DNA of 64,000 nt from assembly GCF_014385005.1 (NCBI RefSeq), contig NZ_JACRSZ010000003.1:124001-188000 (forward strand). The letters are read 5' to 3'. Numbering within the stretch: the first letter of the stretch is position 1; every line of letters begins with the position of its first letter. This stretch comes from Jingyaoa shaoxingensis. GTDB lineage: Bacteria; Bacillota; Clostridia; Lachnospirales; Lachnospiraceae. This document shows positions 7,058 to 16,673 of this stretch, piece after piece. Made by a program: the position numbers and the translations under genes. Under the pieces are notes generated by a model. The model searched no databases, was not told the DNA's origin, and saw only the letters and a list, made by a program, of their open reading frames with translations.

Positions 7058-8407
7058 TTAAAAGGGAAGTTTAAACTTGCCTCTTTTACCCATCTTGCCT
7101 CCCATCATACCAGGGAGCTGTTTCATCATCTTTCTGGACTGTTCAAACTGTTTTACCAGACGGTTCACTTCGCTGATATCCACACCGGCACCAGCTGCAA
7201 TTCTCTTCTTTCTGGACGGATTCAGAATATCCGGGTTGGCCCGTTCCTTCGGTGTCATGGAAAGAATAATTGCTTCTGTTCTTGCAAGGGCAGATTCATC
7301 AATCATTCCCTCTATGTCCTTCATCTTGCTTCCGCCAATCCCAGGCATCATGCTGAGGACACTGGAAATACCACCCATATTCTTCATCTGGTTCATACTT
7401 TCCAGATAATCGTCGAAACCGAAGCTTGCTTTCTTCAGTTTCTGTTCCATCTCTTTGGCTTTGGCCTCATCCAGATTCGCCTGAGCCTTCTCGATCAGGG
7501 TCATGACATCGCCCATACCAAGAATTCTGGACGCCATACGTTCCGGATAGAACTGTTCCAGATCAGACAGCTTCTCTCCCATACCTGCGTACAGGATTGG
7601 CTTGCCACAGGTTGCCTTGATGGACAATGCCGCACCGCCTCTGGTATCTCCGTCCAGCTTGGTAAGAACCACACCGTCAATGCCGATCTTATCATTGAAC
7701 ATCTGGGATACATTCACCGCATCCTGACCGGTCATGGCATCTACTACAAGCAATGTCTGATCGACCTGTACGGCTTCCTTGATCTCAATCAGCTCATTCA
7801 TCATATCTTCATCTACATGAAGACGACCGGCTGTATCCAGAAATACCACATTCATATTATGTGACTTGGCATGTTCAATTGCTGCCTTGGCAATATTCAC
7901 CGGCTTCTGCTTGTCACCCATGGAAAAGACTTCCACGCCAACCTTCTCACCATTGATCTGTAACTGCTGAATTGCCGCCGGACGATATACGTCACAGGCC
8001 GCCAGGAGAGGCACTCTTCCCTTGGACTTCAGCTTCGCTGCAAGCTTTGCTGTCGTCGTTGTCTTACCTGCACCCTGAAGACCCACCATCATAATGACGG
8101 TAATCTCATTACCAGGCTTTAAGGCAATCTCCTTCATCTCAGATCCCATGAGAGAAACCAGTTCTTCATTTACAATCTTGATCACCATCTGGCCAGGATT
8201 CAGACCGTTCATGACATCTGCACCAACGGCACGCTCCTGAACAGATTTGATAAACTGCTTTACAACTTTAAAGCTGACATCGGCTTCCAGAAGTGCCATC
8301 TTGACTTCCTTCAGTGCCGTCTTCACATCACTTTCCGTCAGCTTACCCTTGCTTCGCAGGTTCTTAAACACATTTTGTAGTTTGTCGGAAAGGCTTTCAA
8401 ATGCCAT
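7058..8407 (-). CDS. ffh: Signal recognition particle protein Ffh (SRP54)
   Basis: GTPase of the signal recognition particle; binds SRP RNA and the signal sequences of nascent membrane and secreted proteins. The N domain is followed by the G domain, with P-loop GLQGAGKTTTTAKLA near residue 110, DTAGR and TKLDGDTRGG. The methionine-rich M domain follows (MNQMKNMGGISSVLSMMPG and a C-terminal QSRKMMKQLPGMMGG). The 449-residue length is normal. It lies 2 bp after ylxM and forms the start of the rpsP operon. Its receptor gene ftsY is 1.6 kb upstream. Confidence 0.97.
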   Translation of the reverse strand: MAFESLSDKLQNVFKNLRSKGKLTESDVKTALKEVKMALLEADVSFKVVKQFIKSVQERAVGADVMNGLNPGQMVIKIVNEELVSLMGSEMKEIALKPGNEITVIMMVGLQGAGKTTTTAKLAAKLKSKGRVPLLAACDVYRPAAIQQLQINGEKVGVEVFSMGDKQKPVNIAKAAIEHAKSHNMNVVFLDTAGRLHVDEDMMNELIEIKEAVQVDQTLLVVDAMTGQDAVNVSQMFNDKIGIDGVVLTKLDGDTRGGAALSIKATCGKPILYAGMGEKLSDLEQFYPERMASRILGMGDVMTLIEKAQANLDEAKAKEMEQKLKKASFGFDDYLESMNQMKNMGGISSVLSMMPGIGGSKMKDIEGMIDESALARTEAIILSMTPKERANPDILNPSRKKRIAAGAGVDISEVNRLVKQFEQSRKMMKQLPGMMGGKMGKRGKFKLPF

Positions 8408-8409
8408 TA

Positions 8410-8727
8410 TTATAATTCCTCCAGTATCTCACTGCATATCTGCTCAATATCCTGCTGGCCTTTTGCAAGTTCATGAATCTGTGTCACTTTTTCTTTAATA
8501 GAAAGGAACTTTTCGACCAGATGAAGCTGTTCTTCATAATGAGCCAGTATCTTATTGCAGCGCTTAATTAAATCGTGAACACCCTGTCTGCTGATATCGT
8601 ATTCTTTTGCTACTTCCGTGCAGGAATAGTCATTCAACACCACATCTTCATATACCTGACGCTGATGTTCTGTCAGTAACTCACCATAAAAATCATATAA
8701 TAAAGTCTGCTCTACAAATCGTTCCAT
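8410..8727 (-). CDS. ylxM: YlxM/p13-like SRP-associated helix-turn-helix protein
   Basis: Small protein (105 residues) that in streptococci modulates SRP function. The sigma-70 region-4-like helix-turn-helix is visible as [20 protein letters not shown] followed by [10 protein letters not shown]. The start at 8727 is chosen because AAAGGTGAT lies just upstream and the family normally begins a few residues before [11 protein letters not shown]; the frame extends 15 codons further up, through the promoter. It is directly followed by ffh. Confidence 0.92.
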   Translation of the reverse strand: MERFVEQTLLYDFYGELLTEHQRQVYEDVVLNDYSCTEVAKEYDISRQGVHDLIKRCNKILAHYEEQLHLVEKFLSIKEKVTQIHELAKGQQDIEQICSEILEEL

Positions 8728-8743
8728 ATCTATCACCTTTGAC

Positions 8744-8772
8744 ATGATATACCAATTGCTTCGCATTGTCAA
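8744..8772 (-). promoter_or_regulatory. Sigma-A type promoter for ylxM-ffh-rpsP operon
   Basis: TTGACA at 8767-8772 and TATCAT at 8744-8749 on the minus strand, spacer 17 bp, placed 16 bp before the ylxM start. The -35 box is part of a small GTCAAG/CTTGAC inverted repeat. Confidence 0.7.
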
Positions 8773-8797
8773 GTATTTTTTCTTGACGGTTTAAAAA

Positions 8798-10021
8798 TTA
8801 TGGATTGGCTCTGATCAGACGTGGTTTGTAACCAGACTCTTCCAGTGCTTTTACAATCTGATTCTTATGATCGGTACCAAATGCCTCCATGGTAATCTTC
8901 AGTTCTACTGCCTTGGAGCGGTTAGTACTGATAAACTGGTTATGTTCCAGTTTGATAACATTACCCTGCATCTTAGCAATGACAGCGGATACCTTTGTCA
9001 GTTCTCCAGGAGAGTCCGGCAATAATACAGAGACAGTAAAGATACGATCTCTCTGGATCAGTCCAAACTGTACCACAGAAGACATGGTGATCACGTCCAT
9101 GTTACCACCACTAAGCACGGAAACAATCTTTTTATTCTTTACGTCCAGATGCTTCAGTGCTGCTACCGTCAGCAGGCCGGAATTCTCAACTACCATCTTA
9201 TGATTTTCTACCATATCCAGGAATGCAACGATCAGTTCATCGTCTGTGACGGTAATCACATCATCCAGATTTTTCTGAAGATAAGGGAAAATCTTGCTTC
9301 CAGGTGTCTTCACTGCAGTACCATCTGCAATCGTATTGATGGATGGCAGTGTGGTTACTTCCCCATTTTTCAGAGATTCCTGAAGACAGTTGGCACCTGC
9401 CGGTTCCACTCCGATCACTTTAATGTTTGGATTCAGCATTTTGGCAAGCGTAGAAACGCCGGTAGCCAGTCCGCCACCGCCGACCGGAACCAGAATATAA
9501 TCTACCAATGGAAGTTCCTTAACAATTTCCATGGCAATGGTACCCTGACCGGTTGCCACACCAAGGTCATCAAACGGATGGATAAATGTATATCCGTTCT
9601 CTTCTGCCAGCTTGTACGCGTGTTCACATGCTTCATCGTATACATTGCCGTGAAGCACTACTTCAGCACCATAACTCTTGGTACGATTCACCTTCATCAG
9701 TGGTGTGGTTGTCGGCATAACAACCACCGCCTTTACTCCCAGTTCTTTGGCTGCATATGCCACACCCTGGGCATGATTGCCTGCTGATGCAGTGATCAGT
9801 CCCTTTGCCTGTTCTTCTTTTTCCAGCTTAGAAATGCGGTAATAGGCGCCACGGATTTTGTAGGCACCAGTAATCTGCATATTTTCCGGCTTCAGATATA
9901 CTTTATTGCCAGTCTGCTCACTAAAATACTTGCTGTAAACCAGCTTAGTCTCCTGTGTAACTCTTTTTACCACTTCAGCTGCTTCTTCAAAATTTTCTAA
10001 TGTTAAATCTGTAAATTCCAT
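8798..10021 (-). CDS. ilvA: Threonine ammonia-lyase (threonine deaminase)
   Basis: PLP enzyme turning threonine into 2-oxobutanoate and ammonia, the first step to isoleucine or a catabolic route to propionate. The PLP lysine lies in GAYKIRGAYYRI near residue 55, the phosphate loop is PVGGGGLATGVS, and one ACT domain (about residues 325-405) ends the protein. At 407 residues it matches the short single-ACT form rather than the long two-ACT form of E. coli IlvA, so it could be biosynthetic or catabolic. It follows ftsY by 2 bp. No leader peptide or T-box is seen, which fits translational coupling to ftsY. Confidence 0.92.
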   Translation of the reverse strand: MEFTDLTLENFEEAAEVVKRVTQETKLVYSKYFSEQTGNKVYLKPENMQITGAYKIRGAYYRISKLEKEEQAKGLITASAGNHAQGVAYAAKELGVKAVVVMPTTTPLMKVNRTKSYGAEVVLHGNVYDEACEHAYKLAEENGYTFIHPFDDLGVATGQGTIAMEIVKELPLVDYILVPVGGGGLATGVSTLAKMLNPNIKVIGVEPAGANCLQESLKNGEVTTLPSINTIADGTAVKTPGSKIFPYLQKNLDDVITVTDDELIVAFLDMVENHKMVVENSGLLTVAALKHLDVKNKKIVSVLSGGNMDVITMSSVVQFGLIQRDRIFTVSVLLPDSPGELTKVSAVIAKMQGNVIKLEHNQFISTNRSKAVELKITMEAFGTDHKNQIVKALEESGYKPRLIRANP

Positions 10022-10023
10022 CT

Positions 10024-10962
10024 TTATTCTGTTTCCTTTTCATTTAAAAATAATGCGTTTACAAACTCATCGGCGTCAAACTTCTGCAAATCGTCGATGC
10101 TTTCCCCTACTCCGATATATTTTACCGGGATGCCCAGTTCTGAATGAATGGCAATGGCAATACCTCCCTTGGCTGTTCCATCCAGCTTGGTAAGGATGAT
10201 ACCTGTGATATTGGCTGCCTCAGAAAACTCACGCGCCTGAACCAGTGCGTTCTGCCCGGTCGTTCCGTCCAGCACTACCAGTGTTTCACGGTAAGCTTCC
10301 GGATATTCTTTTTCCAGAATACGGTTAATCTTTGCCAGTTCATTCATCAAATTCTTCTTATTGTGTAGTCTTCCTGCTGTATCGCAAAGAAGTACGTCAG
10401 CATTTCTCGCCTTGGCTGCTGCTATGGCATCATAAACAACCGAAGCAGGGTCAGAGCCTTCCTGTCCGCTGATAATCTCTACACCGGCACGGTTCGCCCA
10501 CTCGGTAAGCTGTTCACCTGCTGCTGCACGGAAGGTATCTGCCGCTGCAAGGACAACCTTTTTACCCTGATCCTTTAGCTTGCCAGCAAGTTTTCCAACG
10601 CTGGTTGTCTTTCCAACACCATTCACACCAATTACCAGAACAACAGACTTGCGGTTTTCGAACTCATAAGCCGTCTCACCTACATCCATCTGTTCTTTGA
10701 TGCTCTCAATCAGATACCGCTTGCATTCTTCCGGTTCCCTGATATTATTGTCTTTTACTGCCTGCTTCAACTTTTCAATAATGGCCGTAGTTGCATTGAT
10801 TCCCAGATCCCCCATGACCAGAGTCTCTTCGATTTCATCATAAAAATCATCATCAATGCTGGAAAAACCACTGAATATATTATCAATCCCGGCAACAATA
10901 TTGTCTCTTGTCTTTGTCAGCCCTTCAGCCAGACGCTTAAAAAAACCTTTCTTTTCCTGCAT
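10024..10962 (-). CDS. ftsY: Signal recognition particle receptor FtsY
   Basis: Membrane-associated GTPase that docks the SRP-ribosome complex at the Sec translocon. A short basic N-terminus ([19 protein letters not shown]) replaces the long acidic A domain of E. coli. The NG domain follows, with P-loop [15 protein letters not shown] near residue 112, [12 protein letters not shown] and [10 protein letters not shown]. At 312 residues it is typical of Gram-positive bacteria. It lies 13 bp after smc and just before ilvA. Confidence 0.96.
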   Translation of the reverse strand: MQEKKGFFKRLAEGLTKTRDNIVAGIDNIFSGFSSIDDDFYDEIEETLVMGDLGINATTAIIEKLKQAVKDNNIREPEECKRYLIESIKEQMDVGETAYEFENRKSVVLVIGVNGVGKTTSVGKLAGKLKDQGKKVVLAAADTFRAAAGEQLTEWANRAGVEIISGQEGSDPASVVYDAIAAAKARNADVLLCDTAGRLHNKKNLMNELAKINRILEKEYPEAYRETLVVLDGTTGQNALVQAREFSEAANITGIILTKLDGTAKGGIAIAIHSELGIPVKYIGVGESIDDLQKFDADEFVNALFLNEKETE

Positions 10963-10975
10963 GAAAGATTCCTCC

Positions 10976-13900
10976 CTATTGATCTAATTCGTCTTCCACC
11001 ATATTGACGGAAACCTGTGTGGAAACCCCCTTTTCCTGCATGGTAATACCATACAGTCTGTCTGCAACAGCCATTGTTCCTCGTCTATGTGTTATAATAA
11101 TAAACTGCGTGTTTTTTGTCAACTTATGAAGATAATTTGCATATCTGGATACATTGTTTTCATCCAGTGCCGCCTCAATCTCATCCAGAAGACAGAATGG
11201 AGACGGCTTCATATTCTGAATGGCAAAAAGCAAAGCAATTGCCGTCAATGCTTTTTCACCACCGGACATCTGCATCATATTTACCAGCTTTTTGCCAGGC
11301 GGCTGTGCAATAATACGGATACCTGCCTCCAGAATATCCTCATTCTCTACCAGCTCCAGACTTCCCTTTCCTCCACCAAACAGCTCTTTGAATGCCTTCT
11401 CAAATTCCTGCTGCATAATGGCAAACTTCTCTTTAAACTGACGCCGCATACCCTCATCCAGTTCGGTAATGATCTTTTTCAGGTCTTCTCCCGCTTTTAC
11501 CAGATCTGCATGCTGGGCAGTCAGGAATTCATGACGCTCGTGAAGCTCCTTATATTCTTCTATGGCATTGACATTGACAGGTCCCAGAGCCTTGATCTCA
11601 CCCTTTAACTGAGAGATCATCTTATTAAGCTGCGGAGAATGTTCGATCTCTTCATCCCGGTACTTCTCCGCTTCGCTGGCTGTCAGTTCATATTCTTCCC
11701 ACATATAATTAATCTGACGTTCCAGATAATCCCCCAGACGTTCCTTCTGGTTATCCAGTCGGAAATGCTCTTTATCCAGATCACTGAGCTGGTTGCTTAA
11801 GTCTTCTCTCACCTGGAAAAATTCTTTGTGAGAACGGTTCTTGGTACTACGTTCTTCTGTAATCTGATTCAGTTCCTTTTCGGTATCTGCTTCTGCCTGC
11901 TGCGCATGAAGAATGGATTCCTGAATCTCCTGGATCTGGGCTTCTTTTTTCTCTGCATCTTGTCTGGAACCTGACAGATTCTCCTGAAGATTCTTCTTTT
12001 CCTCACAGAGATGCGCTTCTTCACCGTGGATACGCCGAATATTCTGCCGGATAAACTCTTCCTTCTGGTGCAGTGCAGTCGTCTGAGTATGTACCTCATT
12101 GCAGATACGGTTCTTTTCTTCCTGCTGCTGCCTCGTCTCCTCCAGTTCTGCCTGCCAGCCCTGAATCTTCGCTTCCAGACCCGCTTCCTGCTCCTTGGAA
12201 AGTTCCATTTCTTTCTCAATCTGAGTACGTTCTTCGTCAATCTCTTCCATCTGCTGACGAATCTCATTTACTTCACTTTGCAGTGATTTGTTATCCGAAA
12301 GCATTCTGGCATTCTGCGTCTGGATCTCCTGCAGTTTTAATTTCAGTGTATTCTGATTTAGATACTCTGCCTGCATCTGTTCTGTGCGTTTTACCAGTTC
12401 TTCTCTCTTGGCTGCCCGATTCTGGCGAATCTCTTCGATCTGTTTCTGAAGCTGCGTCACATGGCTTCTGGCTGACTGTACTTTTGTTTCCAGATCTTCC
12501 ATCTCTCTTCTTCGTCCCAGAAGATTGCTAGAATTCTTAAATGCACCACCGGACATGGAACCACCCGGGTTTAACAGATCACCTTCCAGTGTAACAATTC
12601 GCAGAGACTGACGGTATTTTCTGGATATGGCAATGGCATGATCGATATGATCCACAATCAGTGTCTTTCCAAGCAGATATTCCACCAGTGTCTCATAACG
12701 ATCGTCGGTATCAACCAATGTGCTTGCCACACCGATTGCACCCGGCTCATACAATGCCTGGTCGTTTCCAAGACCTCCCTTTTTATGAATCGCACTCAAC
12801 GGAAGGAATGTGGCACGTCCAAACTTGTTCTTTTTCAGATATTCAATCATGGCCTTTGCCGTATTCTCATTATCGGTAACAATATTCTGAATACTTCCGC
12901 CAAGGGCTGTCTCAATGGCAGCTTCATATTTCTTCTCCGTCTTCACCAGATCGGCAACTACTCCATAGATACCGGCCACACTGTCCTTCTTTTCCATGAC
13001 ACGGCGGATACTGTTGCCATATCCGTCATAACGCTCTGTCATATTGCGCAGGGCTTCCAGTCTGGAAACATTGCGGCTATACTCTTCCTTGGTGGTCTCC
13101 AGTTCCTTGGAGCTGCGGATCAGTTCCTGCTGGATCTCATTGATGCCTGCCTCAATCCGGGCATTTTCTTCCGTCAGATCATGGATCTTTGCTGTAATCG
13201 CATCATATTCCTTCTGATACCCTTCCCTGACAGCTTCCCGCTGATTCTGCTCCGTCTTTGCAGAAAGCATACGCTGGGTAAGCTGGGAATTACGGATCTG
13301 GATCTGTTCCTTCATGGTCTCAAAGCGCTGTAATTTTGCCTTGGTATTCGAACGTTCTCCCAGAAGGTCAATCAGGCTGTTTCGTCCTGTGGCAATCTTT
13401 TCTTCCAGCCCTTCTGCTTCTTCTGTAACTCTCTGAAGCTCCTGAACACAATTCTTTTCCTGTTCTGACGTCTCTTCCAGTTCTTTTTTCAGCTTCTGAC
13501 TGTTTGCCTCTTCTGCTTCCAGTTCCTTCCTGCATGCTTTCAGAGACTCTTCGATCCCTGCCATACGGCTCTGGAAATGCTCATCATTCATAGAAGCGGA
13601 ACGGATCTGTTCTTTTAACAGTTCAATTTGATTCTCAAGCTGCTGCTTTACCATGCGCCCCTGATTCAGTTCATTTTTCTTTTCTTCGATAGCAACATCC
13701 AGGGACTCCAGTTCCTGCTCAATTTTCTCATATTCGGTACGGATCTGCTCCAGTTTTCCCTTCACTGTCTCCATATCATGATCAGAAATCAGGATCTTAT
13801 TCTCTACCTCTTTTAACTGACCGGACATTCGTTCTTTTTCCAGTAAAAACATATTAATGTCCAGTTGTTTTAATTCATCTCTTTTTTTCAGATAAATCTT

Positions 13901-14536
13901 CGCTTTTTCAGACTGGCGTTCCAACGGTCCCACCTGTCTGGTCAGCTCTGAGAGGATATCATTAATTCGGGTCAGATTATTATTCTCGTCTTCCAGCTTC
14001 TTCTGAGCCGCCAGCTTACGTCTCTTAAACTTGACAATCCCGGCCGCTTCATCAAACAGCTCTCTTCGTTCTTCCGGTTTACCGTTCAGGATCTTATCAA
14101 TCTGCCCCTGACCGATAATGGAATAGCCTTCTTTTCCAATACCGGTATCATAAAAAAGCTCCTTTACGTCTCGCAGACGACAGGCAGTGCCATTAATCAG
14201 ATATTCACTTTCACCAGAACGGTAAAGCCTTCTGGTTACGGTAACTTCGTTATAATCTACCGGAAGCTGATGATCCGAATTATCCAGCGTAATGGCAACC
14301 ATGGCAAATCCCAGTGGCTTACGGTTCTCGGTACCGGAAAAAATAACGTCCTGCATATTGGAACCACGGAGCTGCTTTACGCTTTGTTCACCAAGCACCC
14401 ATCTTACCGCATCACCAACGTTACTTTTGCCACTTCCGTTTGGGCCAACAATACCGGTAATACCGTTATGAAACTGAAACTTCAGTTTGTTTGCAAAAGA
14501 CTTAAATCCATGTACTTCTATGCTCTTCAGATACAT
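10976..14536 (-). CDS. smc: Chromosome segregation protein SMC
   Basis: Large ATPase (1186 residues) that organises and segregates the chromosome with ScpA and ScpB. The N-terminal Walker A is GIVGPNGSGKSNVGDAV, followed by a long coiled coil (about 170-500), a hinge domain (about 505-670), a second coiled coil (about 680-1020), the ABC signature LVNMMQMSGGEKALTAIALL and Walker B FCLLDEIEAALDE near the end. Its ATG directly follows the TAG stop of rnc with no gap, so translation is coupled. The rnc-smc-ftsY order is the usual Firmicutes arrangement. Confidence 0.97.
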   Translation of the reverse strand: MYLKSIEVHGFKSFANKLKFQFHNGITGIVGPNGSGKSNVGDAVRWVLGEQSVKQLRGSNMQDVIFSGTENRKPLGFAMVAITLDNSDHQLPVDYNEVTVTRRLYRSGESEYLINGTACRLRDVKELFYDTGIGKEGYSIIGQGQIDKILNGKPEERRELFDEAAGIVKFKRRKLAAQKKLEDENNNLTRINDILSELTRQVGPLERQSEKAKIYLKKRDELKQLDINMFLLEKERMSGQLKEVENKILISDHDMETVKGKLEQIRTEYEKIEQELESLDVAIEEKKNELNQGRMVKQQLENQIELLKEQIRSASMNDEHFQSRMAGIEESLKACRKELEAEEANSQKLKKELEETSEQEKNCVQELQRVTEEAEGLEEKIATGRNSLIDLLGERSNTKAKLQRFETMKEQIQIRNSQLTQRMLSAKTEQNQREAVREGYQKEYDAITAKIHDLTEENARIEAGINEIQQELIRSSKELETTKEEYSRNVSRLEALRNMTERYDGYGNSIRRVMEKKDSVAGIYGVVADLVKTEKKYEAAIETALGGSIQNIVTDNENTAKAMIEYLKKNKFGRATFLPLSAIHKKGGLGNDQALYEPGAIGVASTLVDTDDRYETLVEYLLGKTLIVDHIDHAIAISRKYRQSLRIVTLEGDLLNPGGSMSGGAFKNSSNLLGRRREMEDLETKVQSARSHVTQLQKQIEEIRQNRAAKREELVKRTEQMQAEYLNQNTLKLKLQEIQTQNARMLSDNKSLQSEVNEIRQQMEEIDEERTQIEKEMELSKEQEAGLEAKIQGWQAELEETRQQQEEKNRICNEVHTQTTALHQKEEFIRQNIRRIHGEEAHLCEEKKNLQENLSGSRQDAEKKEAQIQEIQESILHAQQAEADTEKELNQITEERSTKNRSHKEFFQVREDLSNQLSDLDKEHFRLDNQKERLGDYLERQINYMWEEYELTASEAEKYRDEEIEHSPQLNKMISQLKGEIKALGPVNVNAIEEYKELHERHEFLTAQHADLVKAGEDLKKIITELDEGMRRQFKEKFAIMQQEFEKAFKELFGGGKGSLELVENEDILEAGIRIIAQPPGKKLVNMMQMSGGEKALTAIALLFAIQNMKPSPFCLLDEIEAALDENNVSRYANYLHKLTKNTQFIIITHRRGTMAVADRLYGITMQEKGVSTQVSVNMVEDELDQ

Positions 14537-15229
14537 CTATTTTGCCTGCCCTTTCAGGGTAATGATCGTTCGGTAAGCGGCCTGCTGTTCTGCACTCTTC
14601 TTGGTTCTACCGCTACCTTCTTCGAATCCCCTGTCACCGATAAATAACTGCATGACAAAAGTCTTATCATGATCCGGTCCCTCTTCACGTACCAGATGGT
14701 AAGACATTGGCTGTCCCTTAAAAGAACTCTGTACAATCTCCTGCAGGATAGTTTTGCTATCATAAAAGAGTTTTTTGTTCTCAATATCATTTAAAATAAA
14801 TCTGTTCACAAATTCTTTTGCATTAGCAAAACCACCGTCCAGATAAATAGCTCCGATCAGTGCTTCCATGGCATCTGATACAATGGAATCACGGAAACGT
14901 CCACCCGTCTGTTCCTCGCCCTTTCCAAGTCTCAGAAAGGATCCAAGTTCAATTACAGCCGCACACTGAGCCAAAGTCGGTTCACATACAATACTGGCGC
15001 GAAGCTTTGTCATATCGCCTTCCGGCATACCAGGATAGTTATTAAAAATGAATTCACTGCTGGAGAGCTCAAGGACTGCATCACCAAGGAATTCCAGTCT
15101 TTCATTATCTTTTAGTTTCTTTTTGGTTTCATTGGCATAGGAACTGTGTCGCATGGCATTCTCCAGTAATTCTCTGTTCTTAAATACATAGCCAATCTTA
15201 TTTTCCAGTTCTTTTAAATCTCTGTTCAT
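14537..15229 (-). CDS. rnc: Ribonuclease III
   Basis: Double-strand-specific endoribonuclease for rRNA processing and mRNA decay. The catalytic signature ERLEFLGDAVLELSSSEF lies near residue 45, and a second acidic cluster (SDAMEALIGAIYLDGG) follows. The double-stranded RNA-binding domain occupies the last 70 residues (KTILQEIVQSSFKGQPMSY to KKSAEQQAA). The 230-residue length is normal. GAGGTG precedes the ATG. An intrinsic terminator sits between acpP and this gene, so it may depend on read-through or an unseen promoter. Confidence 0.97.
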   Translation of the reverse strand: MNRDLKELENKIGYVFKNRELLENAMRHSSYANETKKKLKDNERLEFLGDAVLELSSSEFIFNNYPGMPEGDMTKLRASIVCEPTLAQCAAVIELGSFLRLGKGEEQTGGRFRDSIVSDAMEALIGAIYLDGGFANAKEFVNRFILNDIENKKLFYDSKTILQEIVQSSFKGQPMSYHLVREEGPDHDKTFVMQLFIGDRGFEEGSGRTKKSAEQQAAYRTIITLKGQAK

Positions 15230-15245
15230 GTTTCACCTCATAATT

Positions 15246-15276
15246 CAAAAAAGGGGTGCACACAACGGCACCCCCA
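15246..15276 (-). terminator. Intrinsic terminator after acpP
   Basis: On the minus strand GGGGTGC pairs with GCACCCC around an 8-nt loop and is followed by six T. It lies directly after the acpP stop and before rnc. Confidence 0.9.
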
Positions 15277-15286
15277 AAGATCAAAC

Positions 15287-15520
15287 TTACGCATCGACAG
15301 CGTTCTTGATTGCTTCTACCGCATCTCCTACAGAAACGATCTTCTCAGCTTCCTCATTCGGGATCTCAATATCAAACTCTTCTTCAATACCCATGATGAT
15401 CTGATATACATCCAGAGAATCTGCGCCAAGATCATCTACAAATGTAGTATCCATTGTGATCTCTTCTTCGTCAACATTCATAACCTCTGCAATAATCTTC
15501 TGCAGCTTTTCAAGTTCCAT
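15287..15520 (-). CDS. acpP: Acyl carrier protein
   Basis: A 77-residue acidic carrier that holds growing fatty acids on a 4'-phosphopantetheine arm. The attachment serine is in GADSLDVYQ. Abundant Glu and Asp and predicted helices fit the family. AGGAGG precedes the ATG. It follows plsX by 11 bp and is closed by a strong terminator, so plsX-acpP can form its own short mRNA, which suits a very abundant protein. Confidence 0.96.
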   Translation of the reverse strand: MELEKLQKIIAEVMNVDEEEITMDTTFVDDLGADSLDVYQIIMGIEEEFDIEIPNEEAEKIVSVGDAVEAIKNAVDA

Positions 15521-15531
15521 AACAGTACCTC

Positions 15532-16545
15532 CTAATTTGTTTCTTCAAGAATGTGTTCTTTTATTTTCTCATTGATACGCTCTTTACTGAATTGCGTACA
15601 CTGAAAAATCGCATGTTTGATTTCTTTGCTTGTTGCACTTCCATGGGTCTTCACAACCAGTCCCTTTAAGCCAAGCATCGGTGCTCCGCCATACTGGGTG
15701 GCATCGAAAGTCTTCAGAGTAGTCTTCAGTGCCGGCTTCACCAGAAGTGCGCCAATCTTGGAACGAAGGGTACTCATCATGCCTTTCTTGATCTGATGTA
15801 CCAACGCGGATGCGGTACCTTCGTATAACTTCAGAATAACATTTCCCACAAATGCCTCACAGACGATGACATCACAGACGCCTGCCGGAATATCTCTGGC
15901 TTCTACATTCCCGATAAAATTGATATCCTTGCATTCCTTCAGCAGTGGATAAGTCTCTTTTACCAGTGCATTGCCCTTCTCTTCCTCGGCTCCGATATTC
16001 ACCAGCCCGACTCTCGGATTCTTAATGCCAACTACATTCTCCATATAGATGGATCCCATTCTGGCAAACTGTACGAGATGTGAAGATCTGGCATCTACAT
16101 TGGCCCCACAGTCAATCAGAAGTGACACGCCTTTCTCTGTCGGGATCAGTGGTGCCAGAGGTGGTCTTTCAATTCCTCTGATTCTTCCTACAATTAACTG
16201 TCCTCCAACCAGAACGGCTCCGGTACTTCCGGAGGATATGATCGCATCAGCTTCTCCACGCTTCACCATGTTCATGCCGACTACGATAGATGAATCCTTT
16301 TTCCTGCGAATGGCATTTACCGGTGGTTCGCCTGTCTCAATCACTTCTGACGCATGAGCAATCTCGATATTCTGCGGGTCATAAGTATATTTTTTCAGCT
16401 CGTTCTGAATCACATCTTCTTTTCCCACCAGGACTACCTTGATGTCCGGATTCTCATTCACAGCTTCTACTGCTGCTTTAATAGGCTCTACAGGGGCATT
16501 GTCTCCGCCCATGGCGTCAACTGCCACTTTAATTTTTTCCTGCAT
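15532..16545 (-). CDS. plsX: Phosphate acyltransferase PlsX
   Basis: Converts acyl-ACP to acyl-phosphate, the donor used by PlsY in phospholipid synthesis; peripheral on the membrane. The N-terminal signature [12 protein letters not shown] and the stretches [12 protein letters not shown] and [10 protein letters not shown] are diagnostic. Length 337 is normal. AGGAGGTAGAGA precedes the ATG, and a good sigma-A promoter lies just upstream. In many Firmicutes rpmF precedes plsX; here rpmF is 12 kb away with yceD. Confidence 0.96.
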   Translation of the reverse strand: MQEKIKVAVDAMGGDNAPVEPIKAAVEAVNENPDIKVVLVGKEDVIQNELKKYTYDPQNIEIAHASEVIETGEPPVNAIRRKKDSSIVVGMNMVKRGEADAIISSGSTGAVLVGGQLIVGRIRGIERPPLAPLIPTEKGVSLLIDCGANVDARSSHLVQFARMGSIYMENVVGIKNPRVGLVNIGAEEEKGNALVKETYPLLKECKDINFIGNVEARDIPAGVCDVIVCEAFVGNVILKLYEGTASALVHQIKKGMMSTLRSKIGALLVKPALKTTLKTFDATQYGGAPMLGLKGLVVKTHGSATSKEIKHAIFQCTQFSKERINEKIKEHILEETN

Positions 16546-16571
16546 TCTCTACCTCCTGTTACACACCTATC

Positions 16572-16600
16572 ATCATACAAGACATCCATATAAAAATCAA
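16572..16600 (-). promoter_or_regulatory. Sigma-A type promoter for plsX-acpP
   Basis: TTGATT at 16595-16600 and TATGAT at 16572-16577 on the minus strand, 17-bp spacer, 26 bp before the plsX start. Confidence 0.7.
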
Positions 16601-16615
16601 CAGTTTTTCTTTTAC

Positions 16616-16653
16616 GAAAAAAGAAAGCCCATAACTTTCGCCATGGACTTTCG
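16616..16653 (-). terminator. Intrinsic terminator after the secreted subtilase
   Basis: On the minus strand GAAAGTCCAT pairs with ATGGGCTTTC (one wobble) around a 10-nt loop, followed by six T. It closes the giant-protein/subtilase transcript. Confidence 0.85.
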
Positions 16654-16673
16654 TTACGATGATAAATGTGATT

